A stretch of DNA of 64,000 bases from Sulfolobus tengchongensis (lineage in GTDB: Archaea; Thermoproteota; Thermoprotei_A; Sulfolobales; Sulfolobaceae), in contig NZ_CP146016.1 of the NCBI RefSeq assembly GCF_036967215.1, positions 1,392,501 to 1,456,500 on the forward strand, read 5' to 3'. Of this stretch, positions 1 through 9,000 are shown in pieces; position 1 is the first letter of the stretch; every line of letters begins with the position of its first letter. The notes under the pieces are model-generated. The model saw nothing but the letters and a program-made list of their open reading frames with translations. It did not search any database and had not been told where the DNA came from. The position numbers were made by a program, and so were the translations under genes.

Positions 1-2
1 AT

Positions 3-1019
3 CCTTCTTCTCCACCTGTAATTGGTGATACTAGTAAATTTGAAGATCCAAAATATTGGCTTACCTCTGATTTAAACGAGTTCTTAAGCATGAGACTTTC
101 TTTAGTCAGAGGAGGGATTCGGTATCATAGAGATGCTGCAAAACAGCCTGATAGATTGTTAATAGATATCCAAAGCATTACAATAGCTTCAAGACCAGTT
201 GATTTAGATTTAGTCTTGAAAAAACCTCCTTCTGGAGGAATTCTTGACGATAGTTTACCTCCGTTAGGACCTTCTGCGCCATTAGAAAAATTAGAAATAA
301 ATACATTACCTCCACCGTTAAAGGTTACGGAAAAAGTTTATGGTGATAGTGATATGAAGGCAAAGGACGGGATTATGATGCTTTACAAAAGCGGATTAGA
401 TGTTGAGAAAATTGCAAAAATTCTAAGTGTGGGCGGATTGGGTATAGATAGGAAATTAGTTCCAACAAGATGGAGTATAACGGCAATAGATAAGATAGTT
501 TCAGATAGTTTAATAGAAAAAATTAAAAACTATGAAACTATAGATAAAATTGAAGTATACTATAGACAATTCAATAAAAATCTCTTTGTTGCATTTTTAT
601 TACCCAAGAAATGGAGTTTCGAATGGGGAGAGGCGTGGTTCCCTGGAAGTACGTGGAATAAGTGGGGTAATTACGTTAATGTAGAGATCGATAATGAAGG
701 ATATGAGGGAAGAACAGAGTATCCGGAAATAGGTGGGTGTTACTACGCTTCAAGACTGGGCACGGCGGAATTTTTAGAAAAAAGAAAAAGGCAGGCAACA
801 GCTATATTGTGGAGAGAAATATATAGCGGATTTAATTTACCAGTAGGTGTTTGGTTCGTAAGAGAGAATGTTAGGGAAATGTTTAAACAAAAACCATTTC
901 TGTTTGACGATATAACTTCTGCACTTGCCTTCGCTGAAAGTTTGCTAAAGGTAGACATTAAAAAGTGGCTTCGTCACTCAATGCTTTCATATAATACAAT
1001 AGACAAGTGGTTAAAATGA
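3..1019 (+). CDS. nreA: NreA-family archaeal DNA repair protein (5' end outside window)
   Basis: The open frame runs in from the left edge, so the N-terminal part is missing; an internal ATG at 90 is not the real start because family-typical sequence (SPPVIGDTSKFEDPKYWL) lies before it. The C-terminal half carries the NreA signature EYPEIGGCYYASRLG followed by REIYSGFNLPVGVWFVRE. NreA proteins are archaeal DNA damage-response factors that bind the PCNA clamp through a C-terminal PIP motif. Here the last residues, YNTIDKWLK, resemble a PIP box but lack the usual leading Gln. The stop overlaps the next start (ATGA at 1016-1019), so the two genes are probably translated together. Family assignment is firm; the PIP reading is an inference. 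Confidence 0.88.
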   Translation, partial: PSSPPVIGDTSKFEDPKYWLTSDLNEFLSMRLSLVRGGIRYHRDAAKQPDRLLIDIQSITIASRPVDLDLVLKKPPSGGILDDSLPPLGPSAPLEKLEINTLPPPLKVTEKVYGDSDMKAKDGIMMLYKSGLDVEKIAKILSVGGLGIDRKLVPTRWSITAIDKIVSDSLIEKIKNYETIDKIEVYYRQFNKNLFVAFLLPKKWSFEWGEAWFPGSTWNKWGNYVNVEIDNEGYEGRTEYPEIGGCYYASRLGTAEFLEKRKRQATAILWREIYSGFNLPVGVWFVRENVREMFKQKPFLFDDITSALAFAESLLKVDIKKWLRHSMLSYNTIDKWLK

Positions 1020-1795
1020 TCATAAAATATATTAAAGTTAAAACTGCTCTAAGCAAGTCTGGTTTGAAGGAGTTGGATTATAGCTTAAACCCCTACTTAG
1101 GTTGTGCATTTTCTTGCCCTTATTGCTACGCACCAATGTTTACTCCCAATGAAGAGGCATCTGAAAATTGGGGAAAGGTTATAGTAGTTAAGGAAAATCT
1201 GCTAGATGTATTAAAGAAAGAGGTTAAAACAATTAGAAAGGGTGTAGTAGGCGTATCCACAATAACAGATCCTTACCAGCCCGTGGAAGCCATAAAGAAA
1301 CTAACTAGAGAAAGCGTTAATTTACTCTTGGAGAACGGCTTTAGGGTTTCCATCCAAACCAAATCTCCTTTGGTAATAAGAGATTTAGACATATTCTTAA
1401 AATACAAAAATAAGGTGGATATAGGGTTTACAGTTACAAGTCTTGAAAGCCAATTGGAACCCAATGCTCCTCCTCCTAAAGCTAGAATTATGGCTTTAAG
1501 GAAGCTTAGTGAAAATGGTTTAGAGACGTGGTTGTTTGTGGGGCCTATAATTAAAGGTATAAATGACCATGAAGTATTAAAGATAATTGAAGAAGTTTCA
1601 GATATAAAAACTAGGATAATCTTTGATAGTTTTCACTATTATAAGGGCTTAAAGTTTAAAGAAGGCTCTAAAGAGTGGTGGAATAAAATAAGGGATGAGA
1701 TACTTAAGCTTTGTAAAAAGTACTATTTAGAGTGTCATGAAGAGAGAGAAGATTGGGTTTATGAGAAAAGAAAATACTACAAACCTTTATTCTGA
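1016..1795 (+). CDS. Radical SAM protein, spore photoproduct lyase (SplB)-like
   Basis: The protein has about 259 residues with an N-terminal radical SAM cysteine motif CAFSCPYCY (C-x3-C-x2-C) in the context NPYLGC, the hallmark of the SplB-related family. Such enzymes use a [4Fe-4S] cluster and S-adenosylmethionine to make a 5'-deoxyadenosyl radical; true SplB repairs UV-induced spore photoproduct, but most archaeal members have no proven substrate. I chose the ATG at 1016 because it forms an ATGA overlap with nreA; a GTG at 1007 is also in frame. Overlap with a DNA repair gene suggests, but does not prove, a repair role. A T-run (TGATTTTTTC) directly after the stop may end transcription. 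Confidence 0.85.
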   Translation: MIIKYIKVKTALSKSGLKELDYSLNPYLGCAFSCPYCYAPMFTPNEEASENWGKVIVVKENLLDVLKKEVKTIRKGVVGVSTITDPYQPVEAIKKLTRESVNLLLENGFRVSIQTKSPLVIRDLDIFLKYKNKVDIGFTVTSLESQLEPNAPPPKARIMALRKLSENGLETWLFVGPIIKGINDHEVLKIIEEVSDIKTRIIFDSFHYYKGLKFKEGSKEWWNKIRDEILKLCKKYYLECHEEREDWVYEKRKYYKPLF

Positions 1796-1994
1796 TTTTT
1801 TCTATAACTAATGCGACAGCATAAGTGCGCTTAATATCCGACCTTACTAGTATAATGATAAATATTACGTCATGTTTCTAGTGAAAAAGACATAATACAT
1901 TATTTATAATTTTAAATTATGATCACTAACTCTCAGAGAAAGATTATATATACACAAGAAAGACTGAATTTATGAGGTAACTATCACTCATGAG

Positions 1995-3263
1995 CTAACC
2001 TTCTTCTAAATATCTGAAGATCCAGGATGATATTAAGAGTAGTGCTCCAGCGATGATGAAGTCAATTCCGTAACTTATATAATGAGTAATGTAACCAGAA
2101 ATTAAAGATCCTGCGAACAATGATATTCCTACTACTGTACTGTAAACTCCGAGCCCAGTTCCCTGTCTTCTTTCTCCTACTATTTTAAATATTAGTGTTG
2201 TAGATGAGGAGTAGAAGATTGCGTAAGCTATACCAGCTGCTAGTGGATAAAATATTAATCCAGAAATTAATATTGGAATACCTAAAAATAATTGTGCAAA
2301 TATGCCCAAAATGATGTAAGATGATCCCCTTAAAATTAGAGATAGATAGGCTAGGTTTCTCTCATCCTTTCTTTCCAGTAAGTTTGAAGACAATCTAAAA
2401 CCTAAAATTTGGAATATCATACCTACGCTTATCACAGCTAAAACTTCGGATTTGTCTAGTCCCTTCACGTAAAGACCGGCAGGATAAACGGTATTGAAAA
2501 TACCACTACTAATATAAAATAATACTATACCCAAGTATAATAAAGGAATATAATTTATTGGTTTTTTGAATAATCTCTTAGGTGAGAACATTTTAAAATG
2601 ATGAAAATTAGGCAAGTGTAGAAACATCATTGGTAAGTGTTTCATTCTTACTAGGAAAGACTCCTTATGATGCAATATTGCAGTTCTCTCAAACGTTATA
2701 ATGGGCCTTGGAAGTATCCTAATACCGATTATTAATGTAGCCAAGACTACAAATCCTAGAATTTCTTCTATATGGTCTATTCTTAGAAATAGTACTAGGA
2801 ATGTGGAAATAATTAACCCTAAGAGAACGCCTATTGAGGAGAAGAAGGAATATTTTGAGAAGAGAGAACCCCAATGTTTCTTCTCTGCTGATTCCATTAT
2901 GAGTAAGTTAAAAGGCGTTGTTGAGGCCGTACTCATGAACGTGATGAAAGCGTAATTTAAAGTTATAAGTGATATGCTATTCATGAAAGGCATAACCATA
3001 AGCGGTATTGACGTACCTGCTAAGCTAATTAATATCTGTCTCTTTCTATCCATTCTATCGGCCATAAAACCCCATATTATTGAGGCTGGTATCAGAACTG
3101 CGTTACTTAAAGAAATTGCATATGCAACGTTAATTGCGTTTCCACCTAATGAGAGTATTTGCAATGTGATTAGGGTTGACAACGGACCTGTTGAAGCATT
3201 GTAGGGTATTACCAGGTACATCCATCTAGTATCCTTATACTTAATCATTATTGTTTTAGCCAC
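1995..3263 (-). CDS. Major facilitator superfamily (MFS) transporter
   Basis: A hydrophobic protein of 422 residues with about twelve predicted membrane segments. The loop between segments 2 and 3 carries the MFS motif A in the form GFMADRMDRKRQ (residues about 64-75). A central hydrophilic loop (residues about 205-235, rich in His, Lys and Phe) separates two six-helix halves, and RRQGTGLGVYSTVVG in the second half is also MFS-like. It would be a secondary transporter of small solutes in the cytoplasmic membrane; the substrate cannot be read from sequence. It stands alone on the minus strand, divergent from the aldose epimerase gene at 3402. An alternative start is the ATG at 3248. Confidence 0.85.
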   Translation of the reverse strand: MAKTIMIKYKDTRWMYLVIPYNASTGPLSTLITLQILSLGGNAINVAYAISLSNAVLIPASIIWGFMADRMDRKRQILISLAGTSIPLMVMPFMNSISLITLNYAFITFMSTASTTPFNLLIMESAEKKHWGSLFSKYSFFSSIGVLLGLIISTFLVLFLRIDHIEEILGFVVLATLIIGIRILPRPIITFERTAILHHKESFLVRMKHLPMMFLHLPNFHHFKMFSPKRLFKKPINYIPLLYLGIVLFYISSGIFNTVYPAGLYVKGLDKSEVLAVISVGMIFQILGFRLSSNLLERKDERNLAYLSLILRGSSYIILGIFAQLFLGIPILISGLIFYPLAAGIAYAIFYSSSTTLIFKIVGERRQGTGLGVYSTVVGISLFAGSLISGYITHYISYGIDFIIAGALLLISSWIFRYLEEG

Positions 3264-3401
3264 TTCATGCTGTTTAAAAATTTTATTGTAAAGTTTAACG
3301 AGATGTATATCCTTATATCAGTTTAAATTTTTTAAACCAAAAGTAAAAGTCAGCACGAAGAGGAGAAAATAAATTTAATCTCATGGTGAGTGTGAAAGCA
3401 T

Positions 3402-4193
3402 ATGAAAATAAAAAAGGGAGATACAGAAGCTGAAATTTTAACACGTGGAGCATATCTTTATTCCTTTAAGATAGGGAGTAAGGACGTAATATTAAAGGGA
3501 GATATGGAAAGGCCAACCAGAGGAGGTATGGCCATACTAGTGCCATTTGCTAATAGGATAAAAGATGGAGAATATGTGTTTGAGGGAATAAAATACACCT
3601 TGCCCAAAAACAGAGAAGGAAATGCCATTCACGGATTAGTTTTAGATAAAGATTTTAATGTTATAAGTAAAGGTGAAGATAATATAAGTTTAGAATACAT
3701 TGTTGAACATGAGGGATATCCCACAAGACTGGAATGCGTAATAACATACAAGATTTTTAAGCATGGCCTTAGAACAAAAATTAACATAAAAAACGTGGGA
3801 AATAGGAGAGCACCTTTAACCGTTGGCGCTCATCCGTATTTTATGGTGGCAGACGATTGGACAATACTAACAGAGAAAGAGGATAGCGTAAAGAAATGTG
3901 TAAGCTTTAATAAGATTCCCACTGGCGAGTTAATAAAAACCAAACTTGAACATACCGATTATGATGATTGTTTTTTAATAAATGGTGGCATTCAATTAAG
4001 TTCTTCGTACTCTAAAGTAAGGATCATTAGGAGAAATATGCCATTTGTGCAAATATACACTGGTGTAAGAGGTGCAGTTGCCATAGAACCCATGAGCGGA
4101 GCCCCTGATGCTTTTCATAATGGATTAGGACTTAAAATCTTAGAACCAAATGAGAGTGCCTACTTTTCGTTTACGTTGCGATTTCATGTTTAA
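3402..4193 (+). CDS. Aldose 1-epimerase (mutarotase) family protein
   Basis: The protein has 263 residues, close to the size of compact galactose-mutarotase-fold enzymes. Family landmarks in order: VPFANRI (near residue 47), NAIHGLV with a conserved His (about 76-82), GAHPYF with the second catalytic His (about 142-147), and EPMSGAPDAFHNG with the likely catalytic Glu (about 225-237). These enzymes interconvert alpha and beta anomers of free or phosphorylated sugars in the cytoplasm. A single-gene unit; its upstream region also serves the divergent MFS transporter, so a sugar-related role for both is possible but unproven. Which sugar is used is unknown. Confidence 0.88.
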   Translation: MKIKKGDTEAEILTRGAYLYSFKIGSKDVILKGDMERPTRGGMAILVPFANRIKDGEYVFEGIKYTLPKNREGNAIHGLVLDKDFNVISKGEDNISLEYIVEHEGYPTRLECVITYKIFKHGLRTKINIKNVGNRRAPLTVGAHPYFMVADDWTILTEKEDSVKKCVSFNKIPTGELIKTKLEHTDYDDCFLINGGIQLSSSYSKVRIIRRNMPFVQIYTGVRGAVAIEPMSGAPDAFHNGLGLKILEPNESAYFSFTLRFHV

Positions 4194-4503
4194 TCTCCAT
4201 TAATTTGTGTAAGTATGAAAAATACTGATAATATCATATGGGGAAATTGCAAATCTGAATAGTATTTAATTCTGAATTTCAGATTATCACTTCTATTTAA
4301 CACCTTTGGGGATTAAGGAGTGAAAGCCTCCATACGTAATGGCACTGTCCATTAAGGTCTTACTAATATGATTCACGCTCTTCAATATTATCTCTCAGAA
4401 GAATTGAAATAAACTAACACATGATTTTCCTACGTAAAATTCGCAGCGGTAATCTTCTATATAAATGAATAAGGTTTATATTTTAAAATTATATATTACA
4501 TTT

Positions 4504-5313
4504 ATGCCTTATGCAGAAGAAATAGAAGTGAAGGGTAGTAGATCACAACTACTAGCATTCTTTATGGATCCTATACGATTTACTGGTATATTAGGTCATA
4601 TGATGATTGTAAATATTTTCGATAAAAATGAGAATAAGTTTGTGCCCATGGGTAATCTAAAAAATCCAGAGAACAAATACAAAATCCTTTACGCACTTGG
4701 TGATCCAGAATCTAAAATTGATACATTCGTTGGGACAATGGAGGGGCCTACACTTATGTATAATACTATTACATATAAGGGGGACGCCGATAATAGTAAA
4801 ATAACATGGAAAATAGATATAATTATAACTGAACTAAGCAGAGTATGCAGGCTTAGAGTAGTAGCTGACATAAAACAAAAGCAAGGTTTATTTGATAGAC
4901 CGAGAATGGGAGATATTGATTTAGCTACGCACTTAGTTAAAGAGCATCTTATTCCTTTCGTGAAATTTTATTTTAAACCTTCACTTCTCGAAGAGATTTC
5001 AGCATTGAATGAAGTATTTAGGTTTAGAGGGAGCGTTGAAGAAACTATTTTAAAGCTGAGAGAGATTATTGGTAATATTAAATATGGTGGTATTATTATA
5101 ATTGGAGAGAGTTTGAATATTATAGCATCAATATCTAATGGAGAAATATTGCATGTTCAAATAAATAACTCTGACGTTCAGAGTGGGGACATTTTTACAC
5201 ACCTACTTAAGACTAGTGGAAATATCGAATTAATAGCCTACGACGTTTCGTTAGATGAACTTATATTTAAAAATTTAAGGAGGAAATTGGAAGAAATTAA
5301 GACTAGGACTTGA
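4504..5313 (+). CDS. Conserved hypothetical protein with START/SRPBCC-like N-terminal domain
   Basis: I place the start at the ATG at 4504: a TATA box (TTTATATTTTA, 4475-4485) lies about 24 bases upstream, giving a leaderless transcript; an ATG at 4465 would precede the transcription start. The first 150 residues (EEIEVKGSRSQLLAFFMDP, then mixed beta strands, then a long helix ending HLIPFVKFYFKP) have the look of a START/SRPBCC ligand-binding fold. A second domain of about 100 alpha/beta residues follows. I do not recognise a function. The 3' end overlaps the encapsulin gene end by 11 bp in convergent orientation. The fold call is an inference from pattern, not a search result. Confidence 0.6.
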   Translation: MPYAEEIEVKGSRSQLLAFFMDPIRFTGILGHMMIVNIFDKNENKFVPMGNLKNPENKYKILYALGDPESKIDTFVGTMEGPTLMYNTITYKGDADNSKITWKIDIIITELSRVCRLRVVADIKQKQGLFDRPRMGDIDLATHLVKEHLIPFVKFYFKPSLLEEISALNEVFRFRGSVEETILKLREIIGNIKYGGIIIIGESLNIIASISNGEILHVQINNSDVQSGDIFTHLLKTSGNIELIAYDVSLDELIFKNLRRKLEEIKTRT

Positions 5314-6179
5314 TTACGCAAGCTGCTGAGTTACTCACCAATCTTGGTGCTATTTGTTCTGAAATTAAATATACATCGTAATCCTTTTCTTTAGATAGAT
5401 ACTCAACAGCAACATCTGAATATAGTAAAATGTCAAATCCTAACTTGCTAATAACATAAATCTCGTCATCCTCAACATCATTAATGGGTATTACGTTTCC
5501 TAAATCTTTTAACAACTCTATCTCGTAAGTTCCAGCCTTATCAACAACTCTAAACGTTCTAGAATAGTTTAAGGGCGAAAGTAGTATATATACATCTTTT
5601 CCAAATCCACCTTTAGATAGAATCTCATATGCCCTTAATACGTCAGCTAGAATATTTCCTGTTTGATTCCAATCAGATGCTCTCAGCTGAGAACCAATTT
5701 TAAAAGGAGATAGTGGGTGGTTCTTCAACAATAGTTTATTTTCTATCTTCACGAAAGAATTCCCTGCAGATAGTGAAATTCTTCTTGCGTCACCTTTTTG
5801 ACCTAAATAAAATTTAACTTGAAAGCTAATTAATGGTACCTCGTATACTGAAATGTTTTTACTTTGTATTAATTCATCAGACTCGACCTTTATTTCGGAA
5901 TACGGAATCATGGTTGAGTCGTATTTAATGGCATTTCCAATATTCCTTACCACCCTATTGGCTACTATTCCTTCTATTATCCAATTCACAATTGGGTCCT
6001 CCTTAGTAGTTTCCACTGATTTGCTTGGGGGAGATTCCAATGGGAATTTCTCGTTTTGTCCGATAAGTTTTGAAGCCTCTTCCCATCCTTTTCTAAAATA
6101 GCTGAAATCTTCAGGAGAAACTTGATATAACAATCTCAGAAATTCGCCAAAGTGAGCCATTTCCTCCTTTGTAATATCC

Positions 6180-7283
6180 TCAGGGTAATTCAGGGTTCCA
6201 TTGCGAATTGTATTTATCTCGCTCAGTTATAATAATATAATGAAGGAATAAGTGAAAAAGTATATTGGAAATGAGAATAATATCTATGACTGTAATAAAA
6301 ATAGAAGAATGAGAAAAATTAATTTTACCCCTAAACCAAAAACCAATACCCCACAAAATTTGAAACAATCTATGAGGAGAATGAAAACGACCAAACAAAC
6401 GCCTCTCCAAAAGAGAATTAAAACTCTCAACCAAATTACTACTCCTCAACAACCCCTGCAAACGTTGAGGAAGATGCGTAAAGTTGAGAACACCTTGAGA
6501 AACCAACTCCTCCTTAAACCTTGTATCAACAACCCTAGTTGAAATCAACTCATCCAACTCCTTCCTCTCCTCCTCACTCATGTTCCTCTTCAAGTGAACT
6601 AGACAAGGTTGCCTAAGCACTCTTATCCCACTCCTAAAAATAGCGTTATCAATACTCTTGTGTAAATCTGCAACTACGAATTGTATGTTGAATTTTATCC
6701 ATAATCTAACTAGGAGATTCCAATAAGCTTGTGTGCTTTCTGAGTCTGCTAGTATTGCATCTGCTATCCCCCAATTTCCATTCTCTTCTACTCCTATTGC
6801 TATTAGGAGTACTGCTTTTTTGTCCTTTAGTTTCACGTATTTTCCATCAAGTATGAAGTACTTGTATTCGTGTTTTTCTTGTTCCTCTGGGATCCATAGT
6901 TTTTGGTTTAGTTTCCCTGGCAAGAGGGAGTAGATTGTTAGTAATAAGGTTAATAAGATTTTCTCTTCTCTTAACAACTCTTCTTCTACTCTTGTTTTTA
7001 TTCTTTTCCCGTTTTCATCTACTAGTATTGGAAGTTTTATTGTTGTGAATTCTAGTTTGTACAAGAGTGTTCTTCCTATTTGTTGTATTGTGAAGTCTGT
7101 GAGGAATTTGTAGTTTTGGTAGCCTTTTCTTTTTATTGTTTTTCCTCTTTTGTACTTGGGGCTTATCATGTCTGCTTCTTTGATGGCTAGTTTTTCAAGT
7201 TCTTGTGGGGTTTTGTTTAATAACCAGTTTTCACTATTTATTATGGGTGTGAGCACGGCTTTGGGTATTTCTAGGGTGTTCAT
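6180..7283 (-). CDS. DDE transposase of the ISC1217-like element
   Basis: The protein has 367 residues. Likely catalytic residues are D146 (YFILDGKYVKL), D206 (FVVADLHKS) and E286 (SSNLVESFNSLLERR), a layout like IS256/MULE-type transposases. The N-terminal third is basic (KRGKTIKRKGYQNYKF) and may bind the ends. The gene begins about 115 bp inside the right terminal repeat and reads through the left one; its stop codon TGA takes only its T from the element, while GA comes from the duplicated target, so the exact C-terminus depends on where the element lands. The C-terminal stretch after residue 320 is hydrophobic. Confidence 0.85.
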   Translation of the reverse strand: MNTLEIPKAVLTPIINSENWLLNKTPQELEKLAIKEADMISPKYKRGKTIKRKGYQNYKFLTDFTIQQIGRTLLYKLEFTTIKLPILVDENGKRIKTRVEEELLREEKILLTLLLTIYSLLPGKLNQKLWIPEEQEKHEYKYFILDGKYVKLKDKKAVLLIAIGVEENGNWGIADAILADSESTQAYWNLLVRLWIKFNIQFVVADLHKSIDNAIFRSGIRVLRQPCLVHLKRNMSEEERKELDELISTRVVDTRFKEELVSQGVLNFTHLPQRLQGLLRSSNLVESFNSLLERRLFGRFHSPHRLFQILWGIGFWFRGKINFSHSSIFITVIDIILISNILFHLFLHYIIITERDKYNSQWNPELP

Positions 7284-7397
7284 GGTATTACGTCGTGCTC
7301 ACACCCTTATTTGTATTACTTGCAAATGATAGATTACCTCAAAATTTTTTACCGTTATTTACTTTTTACAATTCGCAATGGAGCCCTGAATTACCCT
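6182..7397 (-). mobile_element. ISC1217-like insertion sequence, 1216 bp, complete
   Basis: The terminal inverted repeats are about 31 bp with one mismatch: they start AGGGTAATTCAGGG at 6182 and mirror it to 7397, and include CCATTGCGAATTGTA. The target duplication is ATCCTC (6176-6181 and 7398-7403), confirmed because removing the element and one copy restores the ferritin-encapsulin frame exactly. One transposase gene on the minus strand fills the element. The length and 6-bp duplication fit the S. solfataricus element ISC1217; I give that name from memory of the family, not from a search. The high similarity of the repeats and intact gene suggest a recent insertion. Confidence 0.85.
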
Positions 7398-7600
7398 ATC
7401 CTCATGAACTTTCCTTAGTTTTTCATCTTCAATATATTTATTTTGTTGCAGGTAAAAGTTTATAGCGTCTATCTCTGCGGCTATTGCGTTTCTTATGGCT
7501 CTGACTATCTCCTCTTTGTCAAACTTTTCCTTCCTAGTAATTGTTGAAGGATCATTTGAGAACAAAACTAAAACACCTATTATGTATTCCAATAGGCAGT

Positions 7601-7610
7601 TATAAATATT
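7601..7610 (-). promoter_or_regulatory. TATA box of the ferritin-encapsulin gene
   Basis: On the minus strand AATATTTATA precedes the gene. Transcription would start about 26 bases downstream, near 7578, after the TTG at 7592 and before the TTG at 7565. This supports 7565 as the start codon and a leader of about a dozen bases. Inferred from archaeal promoter spacing only. Confidence 0.5.
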
Positions 7611-7641
7611 TCTAAAGAGGAATTATTTTAAATTATGTGTC

Positions 7642-9000
7642 TTAAGTTGATACCTTATTTTCTTCAGCTAGAGATGATGATGAAGGGAAGAATTGGTCAA
7701 ATAATGCTTTAATTCTCTCCTCAAGCAAGAATACATCACCGTTTAATATTTTGACTACTTCTAATGTGGGAATATGCAGGGCAAGTACTCTATCTATCCC
7801 ACTTATCTCAATATTAGTTATAACGAATCTATTCTTTACTTTATACGTTTTCTTTTCATGTTCAACTTCTTCTACGTTTCCAAGTAATTTTAATTCTTCT
7901 TCATTATGAAGTTTTCCGTCATTTGAGAAAAATACGTCACCCAGAAACGCTTGATTATCAGCTATAAAGAATAAACCTACTACCAAACTTTTACCATCAA
8001 CTTCAATTCTCTTTCCTCTCGGATGTACGTACGTTATTCCGTATTCCTTACTTATCCCGTTTAGCAAATCTCTGACTTTCTTCTCAAATTCCTTTGAGTC
8101 CTCTTCTGGATTCCTAAGGCTGATGTATTTCCTTAGTTCATTCTTTATACACTCGACGTTATTTTTATCGCAAGTTTTCTCAACTTTATCCATCTCATTT
8201 CGTATAAATTGTAAAATTGAACTTACCGTAGTTAATTCCTTGCTTTCCCATAATGTAAGAATTATTGGAAGTAAGTCCTCTGTCAGGTCTTTACAATACG
8301 CGCTTACAATCTCCTTTATGTCCTCTAGGGTAAGAGCGTCGTCTAATGGAATTCTACTCTCCTCTATTCTTCTCCTTATCGCCAAATCACTGATCCTGCT
8401 ATAAACTTCAGTAGGCATGGATAAAATTATGGGTATCTCAAGACCTGAATTAATTAACCTGTGTATAAGGCTCATATGCGTTTCTCTAATCTCGTCAACT
8501 AACAGGATTGGGTTACCAATATTTTTCATATCCCTTAGAGCGTTAATCATACCATCAAACGTTTTATCATAACTTAAGCAATAGATTCTCAGATACGCAT
8601 TATCATATTTGTTGCAGACTCTCAATAACCAATCTTCAAACTTAACTCCCATTAACTTTTTCCAGAACGAGTATCCTAATTTTCCTTTAATTCGATATAA
8701 GTGCGGTAATACTCTCTCTCTAAATGTGAATTGGTTTACCTTAGTCCAAAATTCACTATCTACACTTTGTTTGTTTGCTAGATCTAAATATATGGTTAGA
8801 TTTTCATCCTTAGTTAGTTCTTCTATCTTTTTGAGTAAAGTTGTCTTACCCATTCCAGGTTGTCCCACTACTGAGGCTATTTCCTTATTTTTAATTACCT
8901 CAAGTGCTTTTTCTAGATATTTCTTATATGTAGGGCCAGCTAATATTACGCCTTTGGATGCCCAGGTTGTAACAGTGACTCTAGGTATCTCGCATACCAT
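7642..9000 (-). CDS. AAA-type ATPase of an uncharacterised four-gene cluster
   Basis: The protein has 452 residues. Walker A is GQPGMGKT (46-53) and Walker B is LLVDE (166-170), followed by an R-rich sensor-like stretch RRRIEESRIPLDD, as in archaeal AAA/STAND-like ATPases. The C-terminal third (from about 300) holds a separate alpha/beta domain (EVDGKSLVVGLFF, FVITNIEISG) that I cannot assign; it has some look of the nuclease-like domains at the end of archaeal ATPases, but no clear catalytic triad. The start ATG shares one base with the stop of the upstream winged-helix gene (TAATG), so the two are an operon and their products probably interact. Function unknown. Confidence 0.75.
   Translation of the reverse strand: MVCEIPRVTVTTWASKGVILAGPTYKKYLEKALEVIKNKEIASVVGQPGMGKTTLLKKIEELTKDENLTIYLDLANKQSVDSEFWTKVNQFTFRERVLPHLYRIKGKLGYSFWKKLMGVKFEDWLLRVCNKYDNAYLRIYCLSYDKTFDGMINALRDMKNIGNPILLVDEIRETHMSLIHRLINSGLEIPIILSMPTEVYSRISDLAIRRRIEESRIPLDDALTLEDIKEIVSAYCKDLTEDLLPIILTLWESKELTTVSSILQFIRNEMDKVEKTCDKNNVECIKNELRKYISLRNPEEDSKEFEKKVRDLLNGISKEYGITYVHPRGKRIEVDGKSLVVGLFFIADNQAFLGDVFFSNDGKLHNEEELKLLGNVEEVEHEKKTYKVKNRFVITNIEISGIDRVLALHIPTLEVVKILNGDVFLLEERIKALFDQFFPSSSSLAEENKVST

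Larger units (their letters stand above)
5303..7565 (-). pseudogene. Ferritin-like/encapsulin fusion gene, interrupted by an insertion sequence
   Basis: Two minus-strand fragments form one gene. The 5' fragment (7565-7398) encodes a ferritin-like helix (EEIVRAIRNAIAAEIDAINF). The 3' fragment (6175-5303) continues with KEEMAHFGEF, carrying the ExxH diiron motif, then an HK97-fold encapsulin shell domain (YSEIKVESDE, KDVYILLSPLNYSRTF, YDVYLISEQIAPRLV). Removing the element at 6182-7397 plus one copy of the 6-bp duplication ATCCTC joins them in frame as KVHED-ITKEEMAHFGEF, about 346 residues, the size and order of the Pyrococcus furiosus ferritin-encapsulin fusion, which stores iron. Start: a TTG at 7565 aligns with the Pyrococcus N-terminus and lies after the TATA box at 7601-7610. 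A shorter product from the ATG at 6160 would keep the whole shell domain. Confidence 0.88.

Noticed and set aside
743-958. Minus-strand frame of 71 codons inside nreA
   Set aside because: It lies within a strongly conserved coding region on the other strand and has no promoter or family likeness.
2701-3204. Plus-strand frames opposite the MFS transporter
   Set aside because: They are mirror frames of a membrane protein gene; their content is explained by the codon bias of the true gene.
4194-4503. Possible small RNA or riboswitch before the START-like gene
   Set aside because: The gene appears leaderless from its TATA box and no stable conserved structure could be recognised.
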